Source: Anodontia alba
Taxonomy: Eukaryota > Mollusca > Bivalvia > Lucinida > Lucinidae
NCBI GenBank assembly: GCA_964016985.1
Contig: OZ024836.1
Span: 39,738,803 to 39,802,802, forward strand
Reading direction: 5' to 3'
DNA length: 64,000 nucleotides
Made by a program: the position numbers and the translations under genes. Below the pieces are notes generated by a model. It searched no databases. It was not told the DNA's origin and saw only the letters and a list, made by a program, of their open reading frames with translations. Below, in pieces: positions 43,746 through 54,304 of this stretch (positions within the stretch are counted from its first letter, which is position 1; the number at the start of each line of letters is the position of its first letter).

Positions 43746-44097
43746 TTCAGTCCCTTCAAGCAACAGTTGATAAAGTGTTTCCTTTATTGTTTTGTATAAC
43801 ACAGATAAGCAGAACAGTTCTTGGTGAATTATTACTGAAATCTAATGGATTTAAAAATTCTGACGCATCGTTTCAGACAAATATATGAGACTTGTGCAAG
43901 AATTTATGACGACATTTCCTGTCGATTCTTGCATACTGAGTTTACAGGAAGTAATTCTAGCTTTACTTTAAAACGCCAGGGGTACATGTTTGTATGGGTC
44001 CACATTATTAGCTGAATTTTATACTTATGCAAGCTTTACATCAGATTTTCAATTTGATGCTTACTTTTAGCAATCTTCTTTTTACTGCATAACTGTG

Positions 44098-44210
44098 TAT
44101 GGCCATATGCGGTCAGCGAAGGCCCAGATCAGCCTGCGCATTCGCGCAGTCTGATTAGGGCCCTCCTTGTCCGCTAACAGAATTATTGGATATTACAGAA
44201 TGTATAAATG
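44098..44210. mobile_element. GCGCA-type foldback fragment
   Basis: It has TATGCGGTCAGCGAAGGCC, CCTGCGCATTCGCGCAGTC and TTGTCCGCTAACAG. It is followed by a 31-base near-duplicate (TTGATAGTAAAGATAA) at 44367-44430. Confidence 0.35.
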
Positions 44211-44727
44211 GAGAGCAGCTTATGTGGAACGTTTTGTTCATGTGATTTTACGTAAGTTGGGCCCATTTGCCATACGTATTGGTGAAAAACACTCAGTTGG
44301 TGTATATCCCTTTCGGTGTAAGGTTTATGTGCGTTGTATACATTGCGTATATGGGCACAGTGGTGTTGATAGTAAAGATAAGCTTTATACGTGTTGCACA
44401 TTGTGTTGATAGTGAAGATAAACTTTATACTTTTTGCACGTTGTGTTTACGCGTATTGTTTACATTTCACATATACCTAAACACGATCATTTATCAAGTC
44501 GCAGCGGGCCCGAAAAGGGCATAATCTTTTATTCGTATATTTTACATTTTAATGTCATTTTTTAAAATAGAAAACCTCTGAAGAAGGCGAAAGCCGAAAG
44601 GCCTCAGGTAAACAAATCATTTGCACTGTTAATGATTAACTCTCAACATATATATATTGTTCATTTTCACAAAATTGCATGCAATGGGAGACAGTAGTTT
44701 TCAAAATATGCAAAAGAAACATTTTAT

Positions 44728-45008
44728 TATTATGAAAACATGCCTTTTCAAATATACTGAAAAATTTTACCACTAAAACTGAAAATTTACAGATAAAAAA
44801 TTCTTACGATTTTCTTATTTCTGCTCAAAACATAGATTGTGGATACTCGCTAGAACCGCTTCGACGAGGCGGCTCTAATGAGTACCCACGATCTATGTTT
44901 TAGATCAGAAATAAGAAAAAATGATGTATATCCCTTGTAAACCCCAGTTTTACTATATAAAAGTGGGGTTTAATGGAGTCAAAATTATATAGGCATGTTT
45001 TCGTGATG
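44728..45008. mobile_element. CATYACG MITE, reverse orientation
   Basis: It runs from TTATTATGAAAACATGCC to AGGCATGTTTTCGTGATG. The hairpin arms have diverged (CGCTTCGACGAGGCGG). Confidence 0.55.
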
Positions 45009-45419
45009 TGTGCCATAAAATAATAATGCTATTAACTATTTGCGTGTTGATATGGAAATAAAAAATAAAGTTAAATATCATTTAAATTCAACTGAGGACC
45101 TATAAAAAAATAGTAGTATTTCAATTAGAAGGTTGTCTACCTTGCACTTTATCCGACAAGGGAGATTATAGGAGAAGTGCTGCTATCTCCCATTGCTTTA
45201 ATAGTTTCGACAAAATATTTGTAAAGTTATGAAAAGTACAAAAGTAAAATGTCAACATGAAAATTTAAGCTCTAAGACATCATGGAGCAATCAGAAAATC
45301 ACCAAGCTTCTGTGAAGCAAACATCCCAAATGCTCTTAAATGGTAATTAGTAAGTCACAGATGGAAATGTTTTCTTGTCCTTGAATAAATGAGCCGAAAC
45401 GTGAGAAAACGTATCTGCT
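45009..45419. other. Unassigned AT-rich sequence
   Basis: Nothing recognised. Confidence 0.5.
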
Positions 45420-45630
45420 ACCTTCTGACGCGTTCGCCCAACGACCTGCAAATGCGCGCAGTCTGATCAGACTTCGTTGTCCGCATGAAGGAACTTTGCA
45501 TCTTCGACTATCCAAAATGTGTCTAATGAAGATTCCGATCAGACTGCATGAAAGCGCAGGCTGATCTGATATCTTCGCTGGGCGCACATATACGAAGGTA
45601 CGTTGTCTGACATTGCGGCTCCAATGTAGT
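45420..45630. mobile_element. GCGCA-type foldback MITE, GGTACGTT variant
   Basis: It has CAAATGCGCGCAGTCTGATC, GTTGTCCGCATGAAGG, GAAAGCGCAGGCTGATC and CGCACATATACGAAGGTACG. Confidence 0.4.
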
Positions 45631-45769
45631 GAATTTGGTGTAATTGTCCTCAAAAGTATTTAAAATGAAAGATTGAGAGGATTAATTCAGTATAATATTA
45701 AGACTGTCTAGACGGTAAATACTCTAATTTCTGCTTACAGAAAACAGACAGATAACGAGGTTAAGGTTA

Positions 45770-45978
45770 TTGTTAACCCTTTCACCCTGGGTTTCTAAAA
45801 CGGATTCTACCATCTCTGATTTTTGACACATTCCTTGTTGCAAAAATGGGTACCAGTCGAAAATCAATAACAGAATGTCAAACAGTGCAGTTCCTGACGA
45901 GCCGTCTCATCGGGATCTGAACTGTTTGCAATAGTATCTGTATTGGTCTGCGGGAATGAAAAAGTTAAAGACTCCAAT
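45770..45978. mobile_element. Hairpin element with TTAACCCTTT edge
   Basis: It begins TTAACCCTTTCACCCTGGG and carries GTCAAACAGTGCAG... against GGATCTGAACTGTTTGC. It ends AATGAAAAAGTTAAAG. It may be a TTAA-targeting element, since both edges resemble TTAA(CCCTTT). Confidence 0.35.
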
Positions 45979-46010
45979 AGGTGCTTCACTATAGTTTATA
46001 GTTTATAGAC

Positions 46011-46172
46011 TAAATATTTTTCTTGTAATCCTGTTTGATAATCCGCTAAATTAAAACCAAAATAATATCGTGAGTATAAAGGCTGGTCACTAGTGACCAG
46101 CCTTTATGGTCATGGTATTATTTTGGTTTTATTTTAGTGGACTATCAAACAGGATTATAAGAAAACTGTTTA
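46011..46172. repeat. Large near-perfect palindrome
   Basis: Arms of about 80 bases meet at GGTCACTAGTGACC (about 46085-46098). CCTGTTTGATAATCCGC and GTGGACTATCAAACAGG lie near the ends. No terminal target duplication is seen. Confidence 0.55.
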
Positions 46173-46389
46173 GTCACTGGAGACTGCAGCAAGTCTGTTT
46201 TGTTTAGTGTAATACATATTTTCTAGTCCCTTTGTGATCATTGAGCCCATTCCGAAATTTTCAAAATCTTATAAGACAGTTACTGCTGATGCTGCATTAT
46301 TGGCGAAATCTAGCTAGACTGGACACTTTAGTTCTTTTCAGTTTTACTAGTGAGTTCATTGTTCTCGAGAGTCATTACTATTCAATCTA

Positions 46390-46962
46390 CAGTTGAACCT
46401 CAATAGCTCGAACACCGATGGCTCGTTTACCATGGCTAATTCAAACTCGTTTTTGAGTTCCTACGAAAGTCTTCCGATAGCTCAAGAGAATAAATATTTA
46501 GGGAGCTTTACTTATTCTATCATGAAATTGAGCGCCCCTCCACCCCCCCACGCCCCCACCCCCGTAGCCTAGTGGGTAAGAGGGCTGACTCTTAATCCAT
46601 TAGGTTTCTCGGCGCTGTGGTTCGAGCCTCGCTTGGGTCACATGTAGGAAAGTAAAGTTATGCTTACGGATTGTCAGGTGGATTTTCCCCGGATTCTCCG
46701 GTTTTCGCCCACCTTTGATGAACGATCGGCTCGATATAAGTGAAATATTCTTAAAAGGGCCGTAAAACCCAAATAAAAAATGAAATTGAATGTTGTAGTA
46801 CTTATTAGAATCGCATCATCGAGGCGATTCTAATGACTATACTCAATATACCATTGTTGTCCCTAACATGGCGTCATGATTAGCCCTCAATGGCTCGAAC
46901 TGCCCTTATCTCGAACAAATTTCCAGGATCCCAAAGATGTACGAGCCATCAAGATATTGCTG
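46390..46962. mobile_element. pogo-like MITE with TA duplication, hosting a SINE
   Basis: It runs from CAGTTGAACCTCAATAGCTC to ATCAAGATATTGCTG, flanked by TA (46388-46389, 46963-46964). The SINE at 46532-46779 is inserted inside with its own duplication. The central palindrome is TTAGAATCGCATCATCGAGG. Confidence 0.6.
46532..46779 (+). mobile_element. tRNA-derived SINE with 10-bp target duplication
   Basis: ATGAAATTGA flanks it (46522-46531, 46780-46789). It has the A box TAGCCTAGTGGGTAAG, the B box GGTTCGAGCC, a body with CCCCGGATTCTCCGG, and a tail with GGGCCGTAAAACCC and an A-run. The tail resembles conserved 3' domains of widespread invertebrate SINEs. Confidence 0.7.
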
Positions 46963-47051
46963 TATTTTTCTTCACTACCACTGGTGTAAGTGCCTAGTGA
47001 CGTCCGTAACCGTCTCCCAGGACTTATTTATAGTGTACAATGTAGTTAATA

Positions 47052-47408
47052 CAGTCGAACCTCAATGGCTCGAACATCTTTGGGACCATGGAAATTCTTC
47101 GAGAAATGGATAGTTCGAGCCACTGATGGCTAATCATGGCACCAGTTCAGGAAGCAAATAGCGATAATTTAGGGAAATCTTTTCAATTTTCTACACAGTG
47201 ATTGTATGTTGAGTGTACTCATTAGAATCGCATCGATGAGGCGATTCTAATAAATACACACAACATACAATTTCACGATAAAATAAGAAAATTTCCTTAA
47301 ATATTTGTTACCTTGAGCTATCGGAAGAATTTCGTAGGGACTAAAAAACGAGTTCGAATAAGCCATGGTAAACAAGCCATCGGTGTTCGAGCTATCGAGA
47401 TTCGACTG
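47052..47408. mobile_element. pogo-like MITE with TA duplication, complete
   Basis: The ends are CAGTCGAACCTCAATGGCTC and GAGCTATCGAGATTCGACTG, with TA at 47050-47051 and 47409-47410. The middle holds the palindrome TTAGAATCGCATCGATGAGG. It is the same family as 46390-46962 but without the SINE. Confidence 0.6.
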
Positions 47409-47410
47409 TA

Positions 47411-48182
47411 CTGTCAGGCTCATTTTGATCATTGTAAGTATTACTGCGTTCAATATTTATATGTCGCCCCTTCTATACCCATATACCCATATAAACATTA
47501 CTGGTTGAGAGTTTTACGTTCAAAAACTTTTTACAAAAGGACTACGTGCATTAAGGCCCATTTTTGGTCCCCTTCCGAACAGGTCCGTCTCTACATATTG
47601 TGAACCCTTATCCAGGCTTGTTATCATATATGAATGAAAGAAAACAAAAAAACATACCAGACGTCCCTATCAGAAGATATGGCAAGTCAAAGTTCACCTT
47701 TTGTTATAAAGTCTATATATTTGGTTTTCCATTAATTAACATTGCAAATGCATGAAAAAAATAGTCAAAAATGAAAGCTGTTCCAGAATCAAAACGTTTA
47801 ATGACTTAAATTACAGGAATAGGTGTTTGTTTGGGTTTATTTAGACCGAAATGGATTCATAAGGACCAAAACTTACTAAAATGGACCAAAATAGGCTAAT
47901 TTTGGCATTTTTGGCAAATCTTAAGGCTTGGTTAGCACAGAGCACACTTGAACACCAAAAAGATATTGATACGAATATGATGTAGATCTTATCACAGGCT
48001 GTAACATATTTCAATATCTTTTTTGGTATTCAGGTATGCTCTTTACTAGCCAAGAGTTGGAAGTCATCAAAGATGCTGAAAATGGCATATTTCCAGCTGT
48101 TTCTCAAAGTATAATGTGTATTTTTAGCTTGTACAAACCAAAAAGCTACAACTGTTACACTACTAGTTTACAGAAAAAAGCC
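47411..48182. other. Unassigned AT-rich sequence with one inverted repeat
   Basis: ACCAAAAAGATATTGA (about 47953) faces TCAATATCTTTTTTGGT (about 48012). No gene seen. Confidence 0.45.
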
Positions 48183-48421
48183 TGGGCCCAGTTGTTCAAA
48201 GCTAAGGATGTCGTTAGTTAACGATTCGTTAAAATTTACATCGAGTGATACGCAAATATGCCAAAATTTTTTGCTGAAAAAATGTGAGTAGCTTTTAAGC
48301 TACTCACATTTTTTCAGCAAAAAAAATATCAGAATATTGTATATTGAATCCGCTAAAAAAGTTAACGAAATGACCCTTAACGAGCTCGTTAAGCTAACGA
48401 CGCTTTGAACAACCGGGCCCA
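48183..48421. mobile_element. GGGCCCAGTTGTTC MITE, complete
   Basis: The TIRs are TGGGCCCAGTTGTTCAAAGC and GCTTTGAACAACCGGGCCCA. The centre is a palindrome TGTGAGTAGCTTTTAAGC and its inverse. It is 239 bases long and non-coding. Confidence 0.6.
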
Positions 48422-48429
48422 GGTAATTA

Positions 48430-49205
48430 AGATACTTTGATTTTTCATCAGAATTTAGGCATTCTTACTGCACGTCGTCCTCTTCTATGGCCACATTCTA
48501 AACTATCTACCCTTACAACCTCTCAAAACTCACACCTTAAATTCAAAAACTGGACCCACAAAAGAATCAAACAAACTAGACATTACCGAAGAGGAACTTC
48601 TTTTTCTTTAGTAATTGTCAGCAATGGATTAATTGTCTTTAATGCTTTCTTAACGGGTGTATTTGTAGCCTTGGCAAAAGAGCCCTGACTGGATAAAAGT
48701 CCCCCCAGATAGTTGAAATTATTCACAATTTCTATTTCATCGTTATCAAATGTCCAATTTCATTTCGACGTAGAGCTTCCCCTTTCCTGAAAACCAAATT
48801 TTTTTCAGCATTTACAGATAAATTCCACTTATCGCATTATTGCTTCAAATCGTTGCACTCTTGCAATCCTTCCACGGTTTCGGAAATGATTACACTATCG
48901 TCCGCAAACATTAGAAGATCTATTGATGACTGGTCCAGTGTAATTCCAGCACTGGCATCCGCTTGCAGATACATCACAATATCGTTAAGAAATAAATTTA
49001 AAAATATCGAGGAGAGTATTTCCCCTTGTAATAATCCAACATCACATGCAATACCCGAGGATTACTGGCATTAACGTGGATTACAGAGAAAACACGAAGC
49101 CCACCATATCAATTTCCCCTCACTAACTATTACCGTATTTTGCCCAAAGTATTTAGAAACCATATTCCTTTTAAAATTTCAATAAGTCCAGTTTTCTACC
49201 TATTC
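48430..49205 (-). pseudogene. Non-LTR retrotransposon (LINE) reverse-transcriptase relic
   Basis: Read on the minus strand the pieces FDTVNRSKLFEILKRN, LLQGEILSSIFLNLFLNDI and DLLMFADDSVIISET follow each other in the order of a reverse transcriptase, FADD being the catalytic box (about 48896-48911). CDKWNLSVNAEK and SLFDSFVGPVF continue the typical C-terminal part. Several stops and frame changes interrupt it, and neither the endonuclease nor the 5' part is present. Confidence 0.75.
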
Positions 49206-49214
49206 ATGTGTCAA

Positions 49215-49300
49215 AAAACTTAAACAATGTAGACTCTGATCAGACGCCGCATCTTGCGGCGTCTGATCAGGGTCTACACTGTTTGCTCATTCCTGTCTGT
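49215..49300. mobile_element. Hairpin element (perfect arms)
   Basis: GATCAGACGCCGCATC and TGCGGCGTCTGATC pair, extended by TGTAGACTCT / GGGTCTACACTG. It follows directly on the LINE relic. Confidence 0.45.
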
Positions 49301-49854
49301 CCGAATATTTAGAATAAATACAATATTTTATACTTTGGAATATGATGAGTTGGTATGGATGGTTTCTGATTTGAAAGGAAGCAATTTGTCAGAAGTACGT
49401 GCATCCATTTTGAAATTGGCAAACTGTGAAAATAAACAGTCACGTATTTGATGCAAAACAATCATACTTGTATCAAGGTGAAATGCAAAGTCAGATGTTC
49501 GTATTGTTTCAAGAAAGATCATTTATTCCTCCTCCCTCCCGCACCGCCAACCAGCAACTTTCCGTTTCCTTTCGTTTCACACCAGGGGGATACACTACAA
49601 GGAAGGGAGCAATTTTTATGCATCTTTTAGAGAAGACCCATTTTCGGAAGGCATGAAATAAGTTTGACAGTTACTTCGCTGAATGTATATCCATTTTCCT
49701 CTATTGCCAATTTTATATCATTTATGTTGCAGTCGCTAGGCACCAAAGTTAAAATACTACTCTTTTGTTTTCATTTGTAGTCGTACATTTTTTTTCTTTT
49801 TTGATCAAACTATCTTCAAACTCCATATGACGCTATTGATCGTTTCCTGGTATA
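49301..49854. other. Unassigned sequence
   Basis: Three overlapping plus-strand frames (49254-49656) do not resemble a protein family. Nothing else seen. Confidence 0.45.
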
Positions 49855-50462
49855 GACAACCCCCTTTATACCGACACTCGATACAATGACAAAATTCGTT
49901 ATAATGACAATTTGACTGTCACGAAACCTTCGCTTAAGAGGCAACAATTTGTCCCAAATTATGCAAGAATATTGTATTTGATACTTTACAGACACATATG
50001 TTTTGGATATTTGTTAGAATCACCTCACTGAGGCGAGTCTAACAAACATCCAGATCATATGTACTATGAGAAAAAAAAAAGAATAAATCATAGTCTTTCC
50101 TACATATCATTCCTCCCATAAAGGATTCTTTACAACAGCAAATTCCATCACGAAATCATACCTATATAATTTTGACCCCCGTAAACCCCACTTTTATATA
50201 GTGAAACTGGGGTTTACAGGGGTATACATTATTTTTCTTATTTCTGCTAAAAAACATAGATAGTAGGTACTTGTTAGAACCGCCTCGTCGAGGCGGTTCT
50301 AACGGGTACCCACAATCTATGTTTTGAGCAGAAATATGAAAAATATCACATTTTTTTTATCTGAAAATTTTCATTTTTTGGTGGTAAAATTTTCAGTATA
50401 TTTGAATAGGCATGTTTTCGTAATGATTATACAAATGCTGTCGTTGTAACGAGGGTTCACTG
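49855..50462. mobile_element. pogo-like MITE interrupted by a CATYACG MITE
   Basis: The left end GACAACCCCCTTTATACCG and right end AACGAGGGTTCACTG belong together. The 280 bases at 50146-50425 are a complete CATYACG element inserted within it. Confidence 0.5.
50146..50425. mobile_element. CATYACG MITE nested in a pogo-like MITE
   Basis: It runs from CATCACGAAATCATACC to AGGCATGTTTTCGTAATG. The flanking host halves join cleanly when it is removed. Confidence 0.6.
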
Positions 50463-50692
50463 TAGTAGTTTTGGTATTCCTGCTCTGTTTGTTTACTTTA
50501 AAAGCAAATAATATCAACCACTGTTTTGTTTTTTTTTGCAGCCAATATAAAGTATTCGGTGTAACAAAGCATCCCCCGCCTACGAAATACACTATCCATA
50601 GCTCAAAAAGTAAATATATCTACAAAGGTTGGGAAAAGAAAATAAATCTCCGCTTATTCAGCTTCATTGACATTTATAGAAAATTGTAGGTA

Positions 50693-51028
50693 CAGTGAAC
50701 CCTTGTTACAACGACATGATTTGTTCCAAAAGATGTTGCCATTATAATGAATTTGCTGTTGTAAAGAATCCTTAATGGACAGAATGATATATAAGAAAGG
50801 TATTTTGTTATTATTTCCTCACAGAACATGTTTTGGATATTTGTTAGAATCGCCTCGCTGAGGCGAGCGAATATCCTAAACATACGTTTCTTTTACGTAT
50901 TAAATACAGTATTCTTGCATGATTTGTGACTAATTGTTTCCTCTTAAGCGACGGTTTTGTGACAGTCAAATTGTCTTTGTAAAGAATTTTGTCGTTGTAT
51001 CGAGTGTCGGTATAAAGAGGGTTGTCTG
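50693..51028. mobile_element. pogo-like MITE, complete
   Basis: CAGTGAACCCTTGTTACAAC follows TA at 50691-50692, and the element ends GAGGGTTGTCTG. The centre carries TTAGAATCGCCTCGCTGAGG. The left and right termini are only partly inverted, as in the other members. Confidence 0.55.
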
Positions 51029-51451
51029 TTTTATTGAGATGTAAAGTGCATGCGGGCATTCAATATTTCTTAGACAGTTGTTTTTGTGCTATGTGATCAA
51101 AGATCTATAAAGAACATGCATTATTGTTTCACTGCAAAGACATTTGTAGACTTTTGATTGGATAGAGCAAGTGCAATTACTTTCCATGTATCGCATGAGC
51201 AAAATGTTGCCCTCTCGTGCTTGTCTTCGCTGAAAAGCGATGTTCGCTATCTTGGATTTGCTGCACAGTTGATGATAAATAAAACAAAAATAATGCCATG
51301 CACCACAACAATTTTCAATTAATAAGTGCGTCCAACCCGAACCGCGAAGCTGTTCAGCGTGCAGATGCACTACTATAGACTAACTATGTGGACCAGTGAT
51401 GTGTGTGACCACAAATGTACTGGTCCAACAAACGCTTGGGTGGTTCGGTGC
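51029..51451. other. Unassigned sequence
   Basis: GC content is a little higher than around it. No gene or repeat is recognised. Confidence 0.45.
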
Positions 51452-51640
51452 TTATCCTGAAAAGCAATAAGCATTCCGTGAGTTGACAGAGACTATTGAC
51501 ACGACAGCCGTGCCAACTATAGCAACAAAACAGCAAATAACGCCAAGTATTCCAATTGCAGGGGGTTGAATCACGCGACATGCCGTCAGCCTACAAAATT
51601 TGTGATCGCCGCCATTTTGAATTTTGTCTCCACTTCGAAT
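51452..51640 (-). other. Possible exon with a membrane segment (uncertain)
   Basis: On the minus strand the context AAAATGGCGGCGATCAC resembles a vertebrate-style translation start region. A frame through the stretch encodes PPAIGILGVICCFVAIVG followed by TAVVSIVSVNSRN, a convincing single hydrophobic helix. However, that frame is not in phase with the AAAATGG start, and no GT donor is seen at its end near TTTTCAGG. It could be an exon of a membrane protein extending outside the readable part, or chance. Confidence 0.2.
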
Positions 51641-52640
51641 TTTATTTCTATCCATTCTCAGTCTCTTTATAAGCAAAGCATTAATCGTTTTGTGCATGAG
51701 GTACTCTTTGATGTAGATTTTTTTATAACACATAGACTGTACGCTCTTTTCACGTGATAATCTGAAAAAAATTTGACACAATAATGTATTTGATCGACCG
51801 GTTTGTAAATCATGTAAATTGTTGTTATTTTTATGTCTTTTTTTCTGCTTTTCATAATGTGTAGACTTGCAAAAACAAAAAAAAGGACCAAAACGAAACG
51901 AAAACAAAAACGCACAAACGGTCAAAAGTCTTTAGGAAAAATCCTAAAGCAGTAAAATGGATTTCAGGCAGCGAACGACAGTGTATGTCGTTGTGCCTGT
52001 TACCGACATACACTAGTTTTCGGAAAGCGTGACCCCGCCCATCGGGGCCCGCGAAATAAGTTGGCTGCCGAAAGCCTCCATGGCAGAGCTGCTAGTAACT
52101 AAGCAGGACCCGAGTTCATGTGATCGGGTCGGGTAAAAGTCCCACAAATTTGGAGGCAATGTCTCTAAACTACTGAAATATTATTGACTTGGACGTTACA
52201 TATATATAGCAATTCATGCAGTGGATTCAAAAGTCAAGCGTAGTCTGAAATCAATTCAGTTACATCTGGCCAGCCCACCGATGAAGTATGTAATAATAAT
52301 TTGGAGGCACGGATATAAGTAGCACCTATTAAATTCATATTAAATACCTAAAAACAAAACTTTTGTGATTGTTTAAATCCAATCGGTGCTTTATTTCATT
52401 GTTTTCCATTATTAAAATCTCATTCTAACACGACGTAAACGTTTTCCCATTGAGCCTAATGGAAATGAACCGTGATCAAACTACTATAATTCACGTCATC
52501 AACGTAGTGCGTGCAAAAGGGCAGGCGTTTGATGACGTCGCATGTAATATCATTTACTTCTCACGATGTCCGCTGCAAAAGAATTCTTTGGAAAACATTG
52601 CAACAATGTACAATTTGTCGTGAATAAGCTTTGCTGTATA
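51641..52640. other. Unassigned sequence, possibly low-copy
   Basis: Free of the MITE types that crowd the window except for a short palindrome at 51974-52012 (GTGTATGTCG / CGACATACAC). With its higher GC around 52020-52130 this kilobase is the least repetitive stretch outside the dioxygenase genes. Confidence 0.4.
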
Positions 52641-52647
52641 ACAAATT

Positions 52648-52778
52648 CATATTTTGATTCTTGACGGGGAACTGGGGATTACATTCCCCGTCTGAGAGCG
52701 ATATTTGCCCGGCAAATATCGCATTCAGGTGGGAATGTGATCCCATGTTATCCCGTCAAGAAACAAAATAACACCGTA
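52648..52778. repeat. Foldback repeat (TTCTTGACGGG ends)
   Basis: TTTTGATTCTTGACGGGG faces CCCGTCAAGAAACAAAAT. An inner palindrome GCGATATTTGCCCGGCAAAT lies at the centre, and GGGATTACATTCCC / GGGAATGTGATCCC pair between them. Probably a MITE. Confidence 0.5.
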
Positions 52779-52789
52779 CTCAGCAATAA

Positions 52790-53239
52790 AAACTGGAGCT
52801 TTCTCTTGTCATGTTCTATGGTTTGAAAATGTTTTCAAACATTATGAATGACAGGAATTTATCATAGTATCAGATAGAACATCACTAGAAGAATACCTAA
52901 ATAGATTTCTGTTGAGAGGCAGGGGCATAAATGACAATCAAGCAACATGATTCCATTGATTCATTGCTACTGAGTAAAATCATCCTGTTTGTTTGTGGCA
53001 CGTTCGTGAATTTTGAATGTTCAAACGTATGCAACGATGTAGATTAATAGAATGTACTAATCACCATCGCCGAAGAAATCCGAATTATGCCCGCACGAAC
53101 AACAACGATTTAAGACAGTCGGCACAATCACGATGCAATAGCGCACCCTGACCAGGATCTGGGTTCTTCTTGAAAAAAATTATATGAGCCGTGTCTTGAG
53201 AAAGGAGTCGTTATAGCATATAAGCAAGCGCACGACAAA
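52790..53239. other. Unassigned sequence
   Basis: Nothing recognised; continues the low-repeat stretch. Confidence 0.45.
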
Positions 53240-53440
53240 ACCTACAAAATGGCATGGGCGTCCAGCGAAGACTCAGATCAGCCTGGGCATCCGCCCAGTC
53301 TAATCAATCTTCGCTGTCTGCAGGAAGCAAGCTTGGTTCCTTAGCTACTCATTGAGAGCACAGCGAAAACTCTGATCAGTGCGAACGCCCAGGCTGATCT
53401 GAGTCTTTGCTGGGCGCACATTCCTTTTTTGCTGGTTTTG
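53240..53440. mobile_element. GCGCA-type foldback MITE
   Basis: It has GGCGTCCAGCGAAGACTC, CGCCCAGTCTAATC, TTAGCTACTC and GGCTGATCTGAGTCTTTGCT. One of the clearer inverted pairs, CCTGGGCATCC and GCCCAGGCTGATC. Confidence 0.4.
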
Positions 53441-53554
53441 TTGTGCGCTGGCACAGGTTCAGGCGAACCTACGCATCCACGCAATCTCGCCTAGCCCTTT
53501 GCTGTGTGGTCATGTATCCTGAGATTAACCCTTCTCTTGCTGAACACGTCATGC

Positions 53555-53640
53555 CCTGTCTTGGCAAACAGTTTAGTTACAGATCAGTTGGCTTCTGAAG
53601 AAGCCAACTGATCTGGATCTGCACTGTTTGTCATTAAATA
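53555..53640. mobile_element. Hairpin element (AAGCCAACTGATC arms)
   Basis: The arms are AGATCAGTTGGCTTC and GAAGCCAACTGATCTGG, extended by GGCAAACAGTTTAG / CTGCACTGTTTGTC. Confidence 0.4.
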
Positions 53641-53858
53641 TGTGAATTTCTGTCAAAAACCCGGATCAAGTAATCTGATTGGCTGGAAATTAGAAGTGGG
53701 CGTGGCATCTTAATTTATTGAGCATGGCAAGGGTTAATTGAAGGTAAAGGGTACGTTAGCGAATACATCAGAAGCTCCCATCGCAGCGAGCAGTCACACA
53801 AGGGGACTAGAAATTAACATTGCACATAGGCATAAGACTTATTGTGCGACTGCTGGCT

Positions 53859-54136
53859 CATCACGTAAACATACCTATATAATTTTGACCGCCTTAAACC
53901 CCACTTTTATATAGTAAAACTGGGGTTGACAGGGGTATACATTATTTTACTTATTTGTGCTCAAAAACATAGATTGTGGGTACTCATTAGAACCGCCTCG
54001 GTGAGGCGGTTCTAACGAGTACCCACAATCTATGTTTTGAGCAGAAATATAAATCCTTTTTGAGTTTGTATCTGAAAATTTTCAGTTTTTGGTTGTAAAA
54101 AATTCAAAATATTTGAATAGGCGCGTTTTCGTAAAG
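53859..54136. mobile_element. CATYACG MITE, plus orientation
   Basis: It runs from CATCACGTAAACATACC to AGGCGCGTTTTCGTAAAG. The hairpin is intact. It lies about 170 bases left of the 41-bp minisatellite. Confidence 0.55.
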
Positions 54137-54304
54137 TGTGATGCTTTTGCATGCTTTGTCCTTATTGTTGTCTTATTCTTGTGAATGTCGGGTTCTGTCG
54201 GACATTGTGTGCACCTCTTTGGGGAAGAGGGAGCCGACTGCTTTGTTTTTCGATAATGATGGTTTGTAATGTGTGTTGTCTGTTATTGTTTGTTTACTCC
54301 TCCT

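Noticed and set aside
44167..44524. Overlapping plus-strand frames of 80-85 residues
   Set aside because: They run through a 31-base near-duplicate and a foldback MITE fragment; no family resemblance.
44570..44610. GAAGAAGGCGAAAGCCGAAAG hairpin as a possible RNA element or LINE 3' end
   Set aside because: The stem is short and no LINE sequence stands before it, so support is too thin.
48437..48688. Plus-strand frame as a gene
   Set aside because: It lies opposite the LINE reverse-transcriptase relic, which reads on the minus strand with recognisable motifs.
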